This document shows positions 1-5,234 of a DNA stretch of 6,313 nt, one piece after another. Under the pieces are notes generated by a model. That model had not been told where the DNA came from, ran no database searches, and saw nothing but the letters and a program-made list of their open reading frames with translations. Each line of letters starts with the position of its first letter. Position 1 is the first letter of the stretch. This DNA is from Candidatus Aminicenantota bacterium (GTDB lineage: Bacteria > Acidobacteriota > Aminicenantia > Aminicenantales > Aminicenantaceae). The translations under genes and the position numbers were made by a program. The DNA is taken from NCBI GenBank assembly GCA_030614645.1, contig JAUWTR010000106.1, positions 1-6,313 on the forward strand, read 5' to 3'.

Positions 1-15
1 AATCCAATTTTAGTT

Positions 16-30
16 AAATTCACTGAATTT
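16..30. terminator. Weak AT-rich hairpin downstream of the sulfatase-family gene
   Basis: A 6-bp inverted repeat (AAATTC/GAATTT) encloses a 3-base loop just past the stop codon of the minus-strand lipoprotein gene. On the plus strand a short T-rich run follows it; on the minus strand the following bases are not a clean T tract. It could be a weak terminator for either direction, but the stem has only two G-C pairs. The rest of bases 1-41 shows nothing recognisable. Confidence 0.2.
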
Positions 31-41
31 TTATTCCTTAC

Positions 42-1919
42 CTATTTTATGTATCCCAAAGCTCTCAAGTGTTCTATTGTTTCTGCTTTAAATTCTTTGG
101 TTGTTTTTGTCGGGAGTCCTTTCTTTAACTTTTTCAATTTCTTATGGATTTTTTTGAACCTCTCGATCTTTTTTATCAATTCCCGGACAAATTCAAGATT
201 TTCCTGAAAGACATTATTCACTTCAAGAACATCCTCGTTTGTTTGATAAAGCTCAAACTCTTCATAAGGATAGGGCACATCAACTTGATTCAAGATAGTT
301 TTCTTCTCTGGGTTGTAGATCAATTTCCAGTCATCTTCAACTACTGCAATGATATCAAAGTCTTCTACCCCGGCGAATATGCTTCTGTTTTGAAAAGGCT
401 TCTTATTTCCTCTGAGAAGAGGCAAGAGTGACAATCCAGAAAATTCATAATCCTGCTCTTTCCCTGCTTCCTGAGTCTGTAAGTAATCAACGACTGTTGG
501 GAAAATATCGAGAAGAGTCACAGGCTCCTCAATAACAACCTTCTTCTTCTGATTTGGAAATTTGATCATAAGAGGAATCCGGAGAGTTGTATCATACAGC
601 GAAGGATAATGATAGAAATGCTGATGATGTTGATAAAGGTCTTCTCCATGGTCAGAGGTGACGATGACCATGGTTTTTTCCCAAAGATTATTCCTTTTTA
701 AAAATGCGAATATCTTATTCAGCTCGAAATCGAGGTTGAAAAGCTCTCCTGCATACAGCATCCGAATGTACTCGAGTTCCTGAGATTCGATGTCTCTCTC
801 TCCGCTCATGATCGAACTGAGGTCGTAAAACCGGTATGGTTCATCTTTTGCCAGAATTGTCATGACCCACTTTGGAGGCTTATAATTGGCATGGACACCA
901 ATAAGATGATACCAATGGAAGAAAGGTTGATCGGAGTCTCGTCGCAACATTTTTAACGCTGATTCAATCAGGGCTATATCATCTTGGTTGTACAGATATT
1001 TTTCATCGAAACCGGAAATATTCAATCCGAAACAATTCCCATGAAGAGAGAGAGTACAATATCCCATATTGAGCATATGCGTGGCAATCGTGTCAAAATA
1101 AAATTGCAGCTCCAGTCGGTTATACAACACACCATGTTCGCAGGGATAGAGAGATGTATACATTGAAGCCAGAGCAGGCCAGGTAGCAGAAAGAGGTGTA
1201 TATGCCTTACGAAAAACGACAGCTTGCTCAGCAAATAAATCCAGATTAGGAGAATAACTGAAATCAAAATGCTGGTTCTCAAAATCTTTATAAACACCGA
1301 GGTAATCCGCACGAAGAGTATCGATAGAGATAATGATAAGGTTTGGGATATCCGACTCCTGGCTTTTTTCCCTTGCTAAGTTCTCTACATAAGGCACAGT
1401 GATCCCATATTTAAGGCCGCTATTATCATAATCTTCAGGAATGTCAATCTGAAACCGCACAGCATGTCCCTCTTCCAGATCAAGCGGGATTCTAAATCCT
1501 TTTACCAACGAAAAATATTTATTCCCTCTTGTGAAATCTTCAGGTGAGAATTTCTCTTCAAGCTTGACCTTCTCCTTACCTCCATTTTGCAAAAGAACAG
1601 AAAAACTACAGGAATGAGGCAAAGTGGCAGGTATCTGATTAATGGCCTTGTAGAGAACTATCTGGACATGAAGATATCCGGAAATCCCTTTCGGAAGATC
1701 CCATCTGAACTGGTTATCGTTTTCAGAGAAATCAATTATCACTCTGTTCAAAACAAAAAACGTGGGATTATTCCTGAAAACATCCCGCGGTCTCAAAACA
1801 ATAGGTTTTATATTCTTTGTCTTGAAGAGTTCTTCATTCTTATTACATGAGATCAAACCGCAGAGCACCAGAGCGATTATCGGGAATATGATGATGCCGA
1901 TTTTTCTTCTATTTTGCAC
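42..1919 (-). CDS. Sulfatase/alkaline-phosphatase-superfamily lipoprotein with a threonine active site
   Basis: This 625-residue protein is probably an envelope-anchored hydrolase or transferase acting on sulfate or phosphate esters; its substrate is unknown. Residues 1-25 form a lipoprotein signal: basic start, hydrophobic core and a lipobox LISC with Cys25. Residues about 40-180 look beta-rich and resemble the accessory beta-sandwich often found before such catalytic domains (inference). The catalytic domain begins at about 192 with NLIIISIDTLRADYLG (metal ligand Asp200). The nucleophile region reads TWPALAS, so Thr246 sits where sulfatases have Cys or Ser and Leu250 replaces the signature Arg. 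His338 and His343 (HLIGVH) and TSDHGED (Asp423, His424) are further active-site candidates. The Asp/Thr/Asp/His set resembles the metal site of LtaS and phosphoethanolamine transferases. Residues about 575-602 are a Lys-rich, probably coiled helix, and the end LRALGYIK is typical of this subgroup. The start is GTG with no Shine-Dalgarno; no upstream ATG, GTG or TTG lies in frame before the preceding stop, and later starts would remove the signal peptide. The family call is firm; a true sulfatase activity is doubtful. Confidence 0.88.
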   Translation of the reverse strand: MQNRRKIGIIIFPIIALVLCGLISCNKNEELFKTKNIKPIVLRPRDVFRNNPTFFVLNRVIIDFSENDNQFRWDLPKGISGYLHVQIVLYKAINQIPATLPHSCSFSVLLQNGGKEKVKLEEKFSPEDFTRGNKYFSLVKGFRIPLDLEEGHAVRFQIDIPEDYDNSGLKYGITVPYVENLAREKSQESDIPNLIIISIDTLRADYLGVYKDFENQHFDFSYSPNLDLFAEQAVVFRKAYTPLSATWPALASMYTSLYPCEHGVLYNRLELQFYFDTIATHMLNMGYCTLSLHGNCFGLNISGFDEKYLYNQDDIALIESALKMLRRDSDQPFFHWYHLIGVHANYKPPKWVMTILAKDEPYRFYDLSSIMSGERDIESQELEYIRMLYAGELFNLDFELNKIFAFLKRNNLWEKTMVIVTSDHGEDLYQHHQHFYHYPSLYDTTLRIPLMIKFPNQKKKVVIEEPVTLLDIFPTVVDYLQTQEAGKEQDYEFSGLSLLPLLRGNKKPFQNRSIFAGVEDFDIIAVVEDDWKLIYNPEKKTILNQVDVPYPYEEFELYQTNEDVLEVNNVFQENLEFVRELIKKIERFKKIHKKLKKLKKGLPTKTTKEFKAETIEHLRALGYIK

Positions 1920-1925
1920 GGTCGA

Positions 1926-1954
1926 ATTATAGCAAATATGGGAGTCAATGTCTT
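1926..1954 (-). promoter_or_regulatory. Extended -10 promoter abutting the GTG start of the lipoprotein gene
   Basis: On the minus strand a perfect TATAAT (1926-1931) is preceded by TGC, giving an extended -10 element. A 17-bp spacer leads to AAGACA (1949-1954), 4 of 6 matches to the -35 consensus. The canonical +1 falls on base 1919, the G of the GTG start codon, so the transcript would be leaderless. This agrees with the absence of any Shine-Dalgarno sequence. The start point is inferred from spacing, not observed. Confidence 0.6.
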
Positions 1955-2008
1955 TACATTCACCGGCTGTATTACTAACTTTATAAGTGGTACAATAAAT
2001 GGGGGCAG

Positions 2009-2030
2009 GTCACATGTCACAATATGTCAC
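2009..2030. repeat. Three GTCAC direct repeats after a G5 run
   Basis: GTCAC occurs at 2009-2013, 2016-2020 and 2026-2030, immediately after GGGGGCAG at 2001-2008. The last two copies share the longer word TGTCACA. From memory, the arrangement (short repeated TGTGAC-like words ending in CCTGCCCCC on the minus strand) recalls the ends of REP elements mobilised by IS200-like RAYT transposases, but no transposase or hairpin end is present. It could instead be regulator binding sites upstream of the lipoprotein gene. Confidence 0.4.
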
Positions 2031-2037
2031 AGATTTT

Positions 2038-2077
2038 GCTTAAACTCGCTTAATTTGGCTTAATAGTGCTTAAAGGA
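2038..2077. repeat. Four GCTTAA direct repeats at exact 10-bp period
   Basis: The invariant hexamer GCTTAA starts at 2038, 2048, 2058 and 2068, each followed by a different 4-base spacer (ACTC, TTTG, TAGT, AGGA). The period is one helical turn and is not a multiple of three, so this is not a coding repeat. All copies would lie on the same DNA face, as in iterons or phased operator arrays. The block lies about 120-160 bp upstream of the lipoprotein GTG start and also in the 3' trailer of the tRNA-Asp transcript, where it reads TTAAGC. The repeat is directly visible; any function is unknown. Confidence 0.7.
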
Positions 2078-2102
2078 AAATATTGATTTTCAGGGGAGAA
2101 TC

Positions 2103-2180
2103 TGGCGGGGCCGACGAGACTTGAACTCGCGACCTCCGGCGTGACAGGCCGGCGTTCTAACCAAACTGAACTACGACCCC
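2103..2180 (-). tRNA. tRNA-Asp (anticodon GTC)
   Basis: The minus strand folds into a full cloverleaf of 75 nt plus an encoded CCA (2103-2105). The acceptor stem GGGGTCG pairs with CGGCCCC with one G-U pair. The D stem is GTTC/GAAC, the anticodon stem CCGGC/GCCGG with loop CTGTCAC, and the T stem GCGAG/CTCGT with loop TTCAAGT. The anticodon GTC lies at 2143-2145, and the discriminator base is G, as expected for aspartate. A likely promoter lies just upstream. No clear intrinsic terminator follows, so transcription may run into the repeat block and towards the lipoprotein gene. Confidence 0.97.
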
Positions 2181-2196
2181 ACCTAAGGGTTAAATA

Positions 2197-2225
2197 ATTA
2201 TAATGATATTAAGCAATATATGCAA
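2197..2225 (-). promoter_or_regulatory. Probable promoter of tRNA-Asp
   Basis: A perfect TATAAT at 2197-2202 sits 16 bp before the mature tRNA 5' end. With a 17-bp spacer the -35 position is TTGCAT (2220-2225), a half match. The predicted start gives a leader of about 9 nt, typical for a tRNA gene with its own promoter. No terminator is visible between htpX and the tRNA, so read-through from htpX is also possible. Confidence 0.5.
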
Positions 2226-2239
2226 CATATTTTTCGTAC

Positions 2240-3139
2240 TCACATTTTTTCTAATGCTGCAATGCGTTCCTCTACGGGAGGATGCGTACTGAATAGTTTA
2301 GCCATACCAGCGCCGCGTTTATGGTCCTTAAGCGGATTGATAATATACATGTGAGCCGTAGCTTTGTTAGCTACTTCCAGGGATTCTTTATCTGCTGATA
2401 ATTTCTTCAAGGCTGAAGCTAACCCGGGAGGATAGCGCGTTAGCATAGCCCCATCAGCATCGGCTAAAAATTCCCGTTTTCGTGATACAGCCATCTTAAG
2501 CAACTGCGCTATTAATGGAGACAAAACAGCAAGCGCAAGAGCTACAATGATCAATATTGCTCCGGCATTACCGCTGCTTTTATCACTGCTGCGCTTTCTT
2601 CTTCCCCCCCACAGAAAACTCCGGAGTATCCAGTCACTCAGCAGCACTACTACCCCGACCATAACCACAGCCAGAGTCTGAACCCGGATATCATAATTTT
2701 TAATGTGCGACATCTCATGCGCAATAACACCCTCAAGTTCAGCCCGGTTAAGTTTTTTCAGCAAGCCTTCAGTTACCACAACAACCGCCTTTTCCGGATT
2801 ACGGCCGGAGGCAAAAGCATTGGGAGCAGTATCATCTATCACATAACAGCGGGGCTTGGGCAGGCCGGCCGCAAGAGCCAGGCCCTCGACTATGTTGTAG
2901 AGATAAGGATATTCCTGCTTAGTCACCGGCCTCGCCTTGCTAACAGCCAGGACGATCTTATCGCTGTAATAATAGCTTCCCCAGGTCATAAGCAGGGCAA
3001 TAACAACAGCCGGGATCAGGGCATAGGAGCCGAATTCAGTTATTTGCCCAAATACCCAACCCAGGGCGGCAATAAGGACCAGAAAGAAAAATATCAGGAA
3101 AATTGATTTTCGCTTATTACTGGCGATCTGTTCGTACAT
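2240..3139 (-). CDS. htpX: HtpX-type M48 membrane metalloprotease
   Basis: This 299-residue zinc endopeptidase of the inner membrane is expected to degrade misfolded or damaged membrane proteins on the cytoplasmic side, as E. coli HtpX does alongside FtsH. The zinc motif HEMSH is at residues 141-145, with Glu142 as the catalytic base. The third ligand is Glu223 in REFLADADG, and the conserved STHPPVEERI lies at 284-293. Hydrophobic segments at about 13-31, 37-55, 153-172 and 192-214 give the usual four-helix topology, with a basic, Ser-rich linker (about 178-191) between the last two. Length matches the family (about 290 residues). The ATG at 3137-3139 follows the lemA stop by 2 bp. No good Shine-Dalgarno is visible at the end of lemA, so translation is probably coupled to it. 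Confidence 0.94.
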   Translation of the reverse strand: MYEQIASNKRKSIFLIFFFLVLIAALGWVFGQITEFGSYALIPAVVIALLMTWGSYYYSDKIVLAVSKARPVTKQEYPYLYNIVEGLALAAGLPKPRCYVIDDTAPNAFASGRNPEKAVVVVTEGLLKKLNRAELEGVIAHEMSHIKNYDIRVQTLAVVMVGVVVLLSDWILRSFLWGGRRKRSSDKSSGNAGAILIIVALALAVLSPLIAQLLKMAVSRKREFLADADGAMLTRYPPGLASALKKLSADKESLEVANKATAHMYIINPLKDHKRGAGMAKLFSTHPPVEERIAALEKM

Positions 3140-3141
3140 AG

Positions 3142-3696
3142 TTAAAACTTAACTTTAACCGGCTCTTTAGCTGCAGCTTCTTCTATCTCAAAATATTCTT
3201 TTTCCTGGAAATTGAACATATTGGCGATAATATTAGATGGAAACACCTGCTGCTTGGTATTAAACTTCATTATCGAATCATTGTAAAACTGACGGGCATA
3301 GGCGATCTTGCCTTCTGTACCGGCCAATTCCTCCTGCATCATCAAAAAATTCTGATTAGCTTTAAGGTCAGGATAACTTTCTACTACGGCGAAAAGAGAT
3401 TTGAGAGCCCCGGATAGCATATTCTCCGCGTCTCCCTGCTCCTTGACTGTTCCTGCGTTGATCGCTTTTGAACGGGCTTCCGTGACGGTCTGAAAGGTCT
3501 CTTTTTCATGTTTGGCATAGCCTTTTACTGTCTCAACCAAGTTGGGGATCAGATCATAACGGCGTCTGAGCTGGACATCGACCTGGGACCAGGCATTTTC
3601 ACTTCGGTTCCGCAGATTCACCAGACCGTTATATATTCCCACTACAAAGACGACAATAACTGCAAATACAATCAGTAAAACTAGTACTCCTGTCAT
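3142..3696 (-). CDS. lemA: LemA family membrane protein
   Basis: This 184-residue protein has one N-terminal membrane anchor (about residues 4-21) followed by the four-helix bundle of the LemA family. Family signatures are clear: YNGLVNLRN at 22-30, then [20 protein letters not shown] at 35-54. Further on are [10 protein letters not shown] near 108-117, TEGKIAYAR at 127-135 and FPSNIIA at 152-158. The molecular function of LemA is poorly defined; in many bacteria the gene neighbours htpX or other M48 proteases, suggesting a role in membrane-protein quality control or envelope stress (inference from context). The ATG at 3694-3696 has a good AAGGAG Shine-Dalgarno at 3704-3709, spaced 7 nt. It is the first gene of a two-gene operon with htpX. 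Confidence 0.95.
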   Translation of the reverse strand: MTGVLVLLIVFAVIVVFVVGIYNGLVNLRNRSENAWSQVDVQLRRRYDLIPNLVETVKGYAKHEKETFQTVTEARSKAINAGTVKEQGDAENMLSGALKSLFAVVESYPDLKANQNFLMMQEELAGTEGKIAYARQFYNDSIMKFNTKQQVFPSNIIANMFNFQEKEYFEIEEAAAKEPVKVKF

Positions 3697-3747
3697 GTTT
3701 CATCTCCTTTTTTACTCAGGACATTTTTTATTAATAGTTCAGGTTAA

Positions 3748-3777
3748 ATAATACCCAATTATGCTAACAAAAATCAA
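3748..3777 (-). promoter_or_regulatory. Candidate lemA-htpX promoter
   Basis: On the minus strand TTGATT (3772-3777, 4 of 6) and TATTAT (3748-3753, 5 of 6) are separated by 18 bp and lie about 50 bp before the lemA ATG. An alternative CATAAT lies slightly upstream of this -10. The -35 is only 16 bp from the -35 of the divergent citrate synthase promoter, so the two could compete for polymerase or share a regulator. Confidence 0.45.
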
Positions 3778-3793
3778 CTCTAATGCAAATATA

Positions 3794-3822
3794 TTGACAG
3801 TACAAGTTTACTTTGATATAGT
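3794..3822 (+). promoter_or_regulatory. Strong sigma70-type promoter of citrate synthase
   Basis: A perfect TTGACA (3794-3799), a 17-bp spacer and TATAGT (3817-3822, 5 of 6) preceded by TGA give an extended -10 element. The predicted transcription start is near 3829, leaving a leader of about 50 nt. This promoter lies downstream of the in-frame ATG at 3761, so it rules against that start codon when the gene is transcribed from here. Confidence 0.75.
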
Positions 3823-3826
3823 TTTC

Positions 3827-3848
3827 TTCCGTCACAATAAGGGCGGAA
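3827..3848 (+). promoter_or_regulatory. Hairpin in the citrate synthase leader
   Basis: TTCCGTC (3827-3833) can pair with GGCGGAA (3842-3848), with one G-U pair, around an 8-base loop. It falls at or within a few bases of the predicted transcript 5' end, about 20 nt before the Shine-Dalgarno. It could protect the 5' end or modulate translation. If transcription starts at 3829 or later, part of the stem is lost, so its reality depends on the exact start. Confidence 0.3.
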
Positions 3849-3866
3849 TAAAATTATATAAATACC

Positions 3867-3873
3867 AAGGAGG
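3867..3873 (+). promoter_or_regulatory. Ribosome binding site that sets the citrate synthase start
   Basis: AAGGAGG ends 7 nt before the ATG at 3881. This optimal site, with the promoter at 3794-3822, places the true start at 3881 and not at the in-frame ATG at 3761, which lacks a Shine-Dalgarno. Confidence 0.9.
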
Positions 3874-3880
3874 TCTATTA

Positions 3881-5176
3881 ATGGCACTAAAAGACAAGTT
3901 TCAAGCAAAACTCGCTCCCATGCAACAACGGGTGAAAAACCTGATCAAGGAACATGGGGACAAAGTCATTTCCGAAGTCACAATCGGACAAGCTTACGGC
4001 GGAATGCGCGGAGTTAAATGCATCGTCACAGAGACTTCAGCGCTTGACCCGTATGAAGGTATCCGTTTCCGTGGCTACAACATCCCTCAATTACAGGAAA
4101 AACTCCCCAAAGCTCCAGGCGGGGAAGAACCACTCCCAGAGGGTCTTTTTCATCTCTTATTTACCGGTGAACTCCCCACAGAAGACGAAGTCAAAGAGAT
4201 CACAGAAGAATGGAAAAAACGCAGCGAACTTCCCGATTATCTCATCGATATTATGAAAGCCGTCCCTAAAGATACTCATCCCATGACCCAGTTTGTTACT
4301 GCAATCGCTTCACTGCAAAAGGATTCTGTTTTTGCCACAAAATACAGAGAAGGAATGCCCAAAACTGACTACTGGGATCCCACATTCGAAGATGTCTTAA
4401 ACCTTACCGCCAAGCTTCCCAAGATCGCAGCATATATCTACCGCAAATCCTACAAAAATGATGAACATATTCCCGCAGATCCCAATCTTGACTGGGGAGG
4501 AAACCTTGCCCATATGATGGGCGTGGAAAACCCCACTTTCAAAGAACTTATGCGGCTCTATCTCACAATCCATAGTGATCATGAAGGCGGAAATGCTTCA
4601 GCTCATACTCCCCATCTAGTAGGTTCGACTCTTTCCGAGGCCTATTATTCTCTAGCCGGCGGTATGTCCGCGTTAGCCGGACCGCTTCACGGACTTGCTA
4701 ACCAGGAAGTACTGCGCTGGATCATGGATGTAAAAGAAGAGTTGGGCGGAGTTCCGACCAAAGACGAACTGGTCAAATTTCTTTGGGATACCCTGAATTC
4801 CGGAAAAGTCATTCCTGGATATGGACATGCTGTGCTCAGACAAACCGATCCCAGATATATGGCCCAGAGAGAATTTGGGCTCAAGCACTGCCCGGATAAT
4901 GAAATCTTCCAGGTAGTCAGCGGAATTTATGAAGTCGCTCCCGACATTCTTAGAGAACACGGCAAGGCAAAGAATCCGTGGCCCAATGTTGACGCTCACT
5001 CCGGCTGCCTGCTCCTTCACTTCGGTATTACTGAATATGACTTCTACACCGTGCTCTTTGGAGTTTCACGTGCACTGGGAGTGCTTTCTTCACTTTGTTG
5101 GGACAGAGCACTTGGGCTGCCTCTTGAAAGGCCCAAAACAGTTACATCAGACTGGATCGAAGAACAGATTAAGTAG
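3881..5176 (+). CDS. gltA: Citrate synthase, eukaryotic-like (long type I) form
   Basis: This enzyme condenses acetyl-CoA with oxaloacetate to citrate and CoA, the entry step of the TCA cycle and of glutamate synthesis, in the cytoplasm. From the ATG at 3881 it has 431 residues, close to mature mitochondrial citrate synthase. It shows that subtype's blocks: LYLTIHSDHEGGN at 227-238 with catalytic His234, GPLHGLANQEV at 267-277, PGYGHAVLR at 312-320 with His316, and WPNVDAHSG at 367-375 with Asp371. Substrate-binding arginines are expected at Arg325 (TDPR), Arg397 (FGVSRALG) and Arg417 (PLERPK), by alignment with the pig enzyme from memory. A longer reading from 3761 would add 40 residues lacking family similarity and a ribosome site; I reject it. 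The gene is monocistronic, with a strong promoter and a strong terminator. A 2-methylcitrate synthase role is less likely, because no propionate genes are nearby. Confidence 0.95.
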   Translation: MALKDKFQAKLAPMQQRVKNLIKEHGDKVISEVTIGQAYGGMRGVKCIVTETSALDPYEGIRFRGYNIPQLQEKLPKAPGGEEPLPEGLFHLLFTGELPTEDEVKEITEEWKKRSELPDYLIDIMKAVPKDTHPMTQFVTAIASLQKDSVFATKYREGMPKTDYWDPTFEDVLNLTAKLPKIAAYIYRKSYKNDEHIPADPNLDWGGNLAHMMGVENPTFKELMRLYLTIHSDHEGGNASAHTPHLVGSTLSEAYYSLAGGMSALAGPLHGLANQEVLRWIMDVKEELGGVPTKDELVKFLWDTLNSGKVIPGYGHAVLRQTDPRYMAQREFGLKHCPDNEIFQVVSGIYEVAPDILREHGKAKNPWPNVDAHSGCLLLHFGITEYDFYTVLFGVSRALGVLSSLCWDRALGLPLERPKTVTSDWIEEQIK

Positions 5177-5186
5177 TTTTTATCAT

Positions 5187-5226
5187 AAAAAAAAAGGAGT
5201 GGAATATAAAATTCCACTCCTTTTTT
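5187..5226. terminator. Bidirectional intrinsic terminator between gltA and hom
   Basis: GGAGTGGAAT (5196-5205) pairs perfectly with ATTCCACTCC (5211-5220) around a 5-base loop. The stem is flanked by nine A residues (5187-5195) and six T residues (5221-5226). On either strand this gives a G/C-containing stem followed by a U tract. It lies 10 bp after the gltA stop and 8 bp from the hom stop, so it can end both convergent transcripts. Confidence 0.93.
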
Positions 5227-5234
5227 AATCTGGA

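Noticed and set aside
144..431. Plus-strand open frame of 95 codons inside the lipoprotein gene
   Set aside because: It is antisense to a well-supported gene, shows no recognisable protein features and has no clear ribosome site.
1587..1850. Plus-strand open frame of 87 codons opposite the lipoprotein N-terminal region
   Set aside because: It is a shadow of the minus-strand gene with no family features.
1988..1996. Plus-strand extended -10 (TGG plus TACAAT) before the repeat block
   Set aside because: There is no adequate -35 at the right spacing, and no gene lies downstream on the plus strand until 3881.
2009..2031. CRP/FNR-like site suggested by TGTCACA and TGTGACA words
   Set aside because: A CRP site needs TGTGA and TCACA as an inverted pair with 6-bp spacing; here the words are direct repeats in the same orientation.
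2001..2077. CRISPR array
   Set aside because: The repeat words are 5-6 bp with 10-bp period, far too short, and no cas genes are present.
2103..2121. Attachment site of an integrated element at the tRNA-Asp 3' end
   Set aside because: No second copy of the tRNA 3' sequence and no integrase are present in the window.
4673..5020. Minus-strand open frames opposite citrate synthase
   Set aside because: They are antisense to strongly conserved catalytic blocks of gltA and have no independent support.
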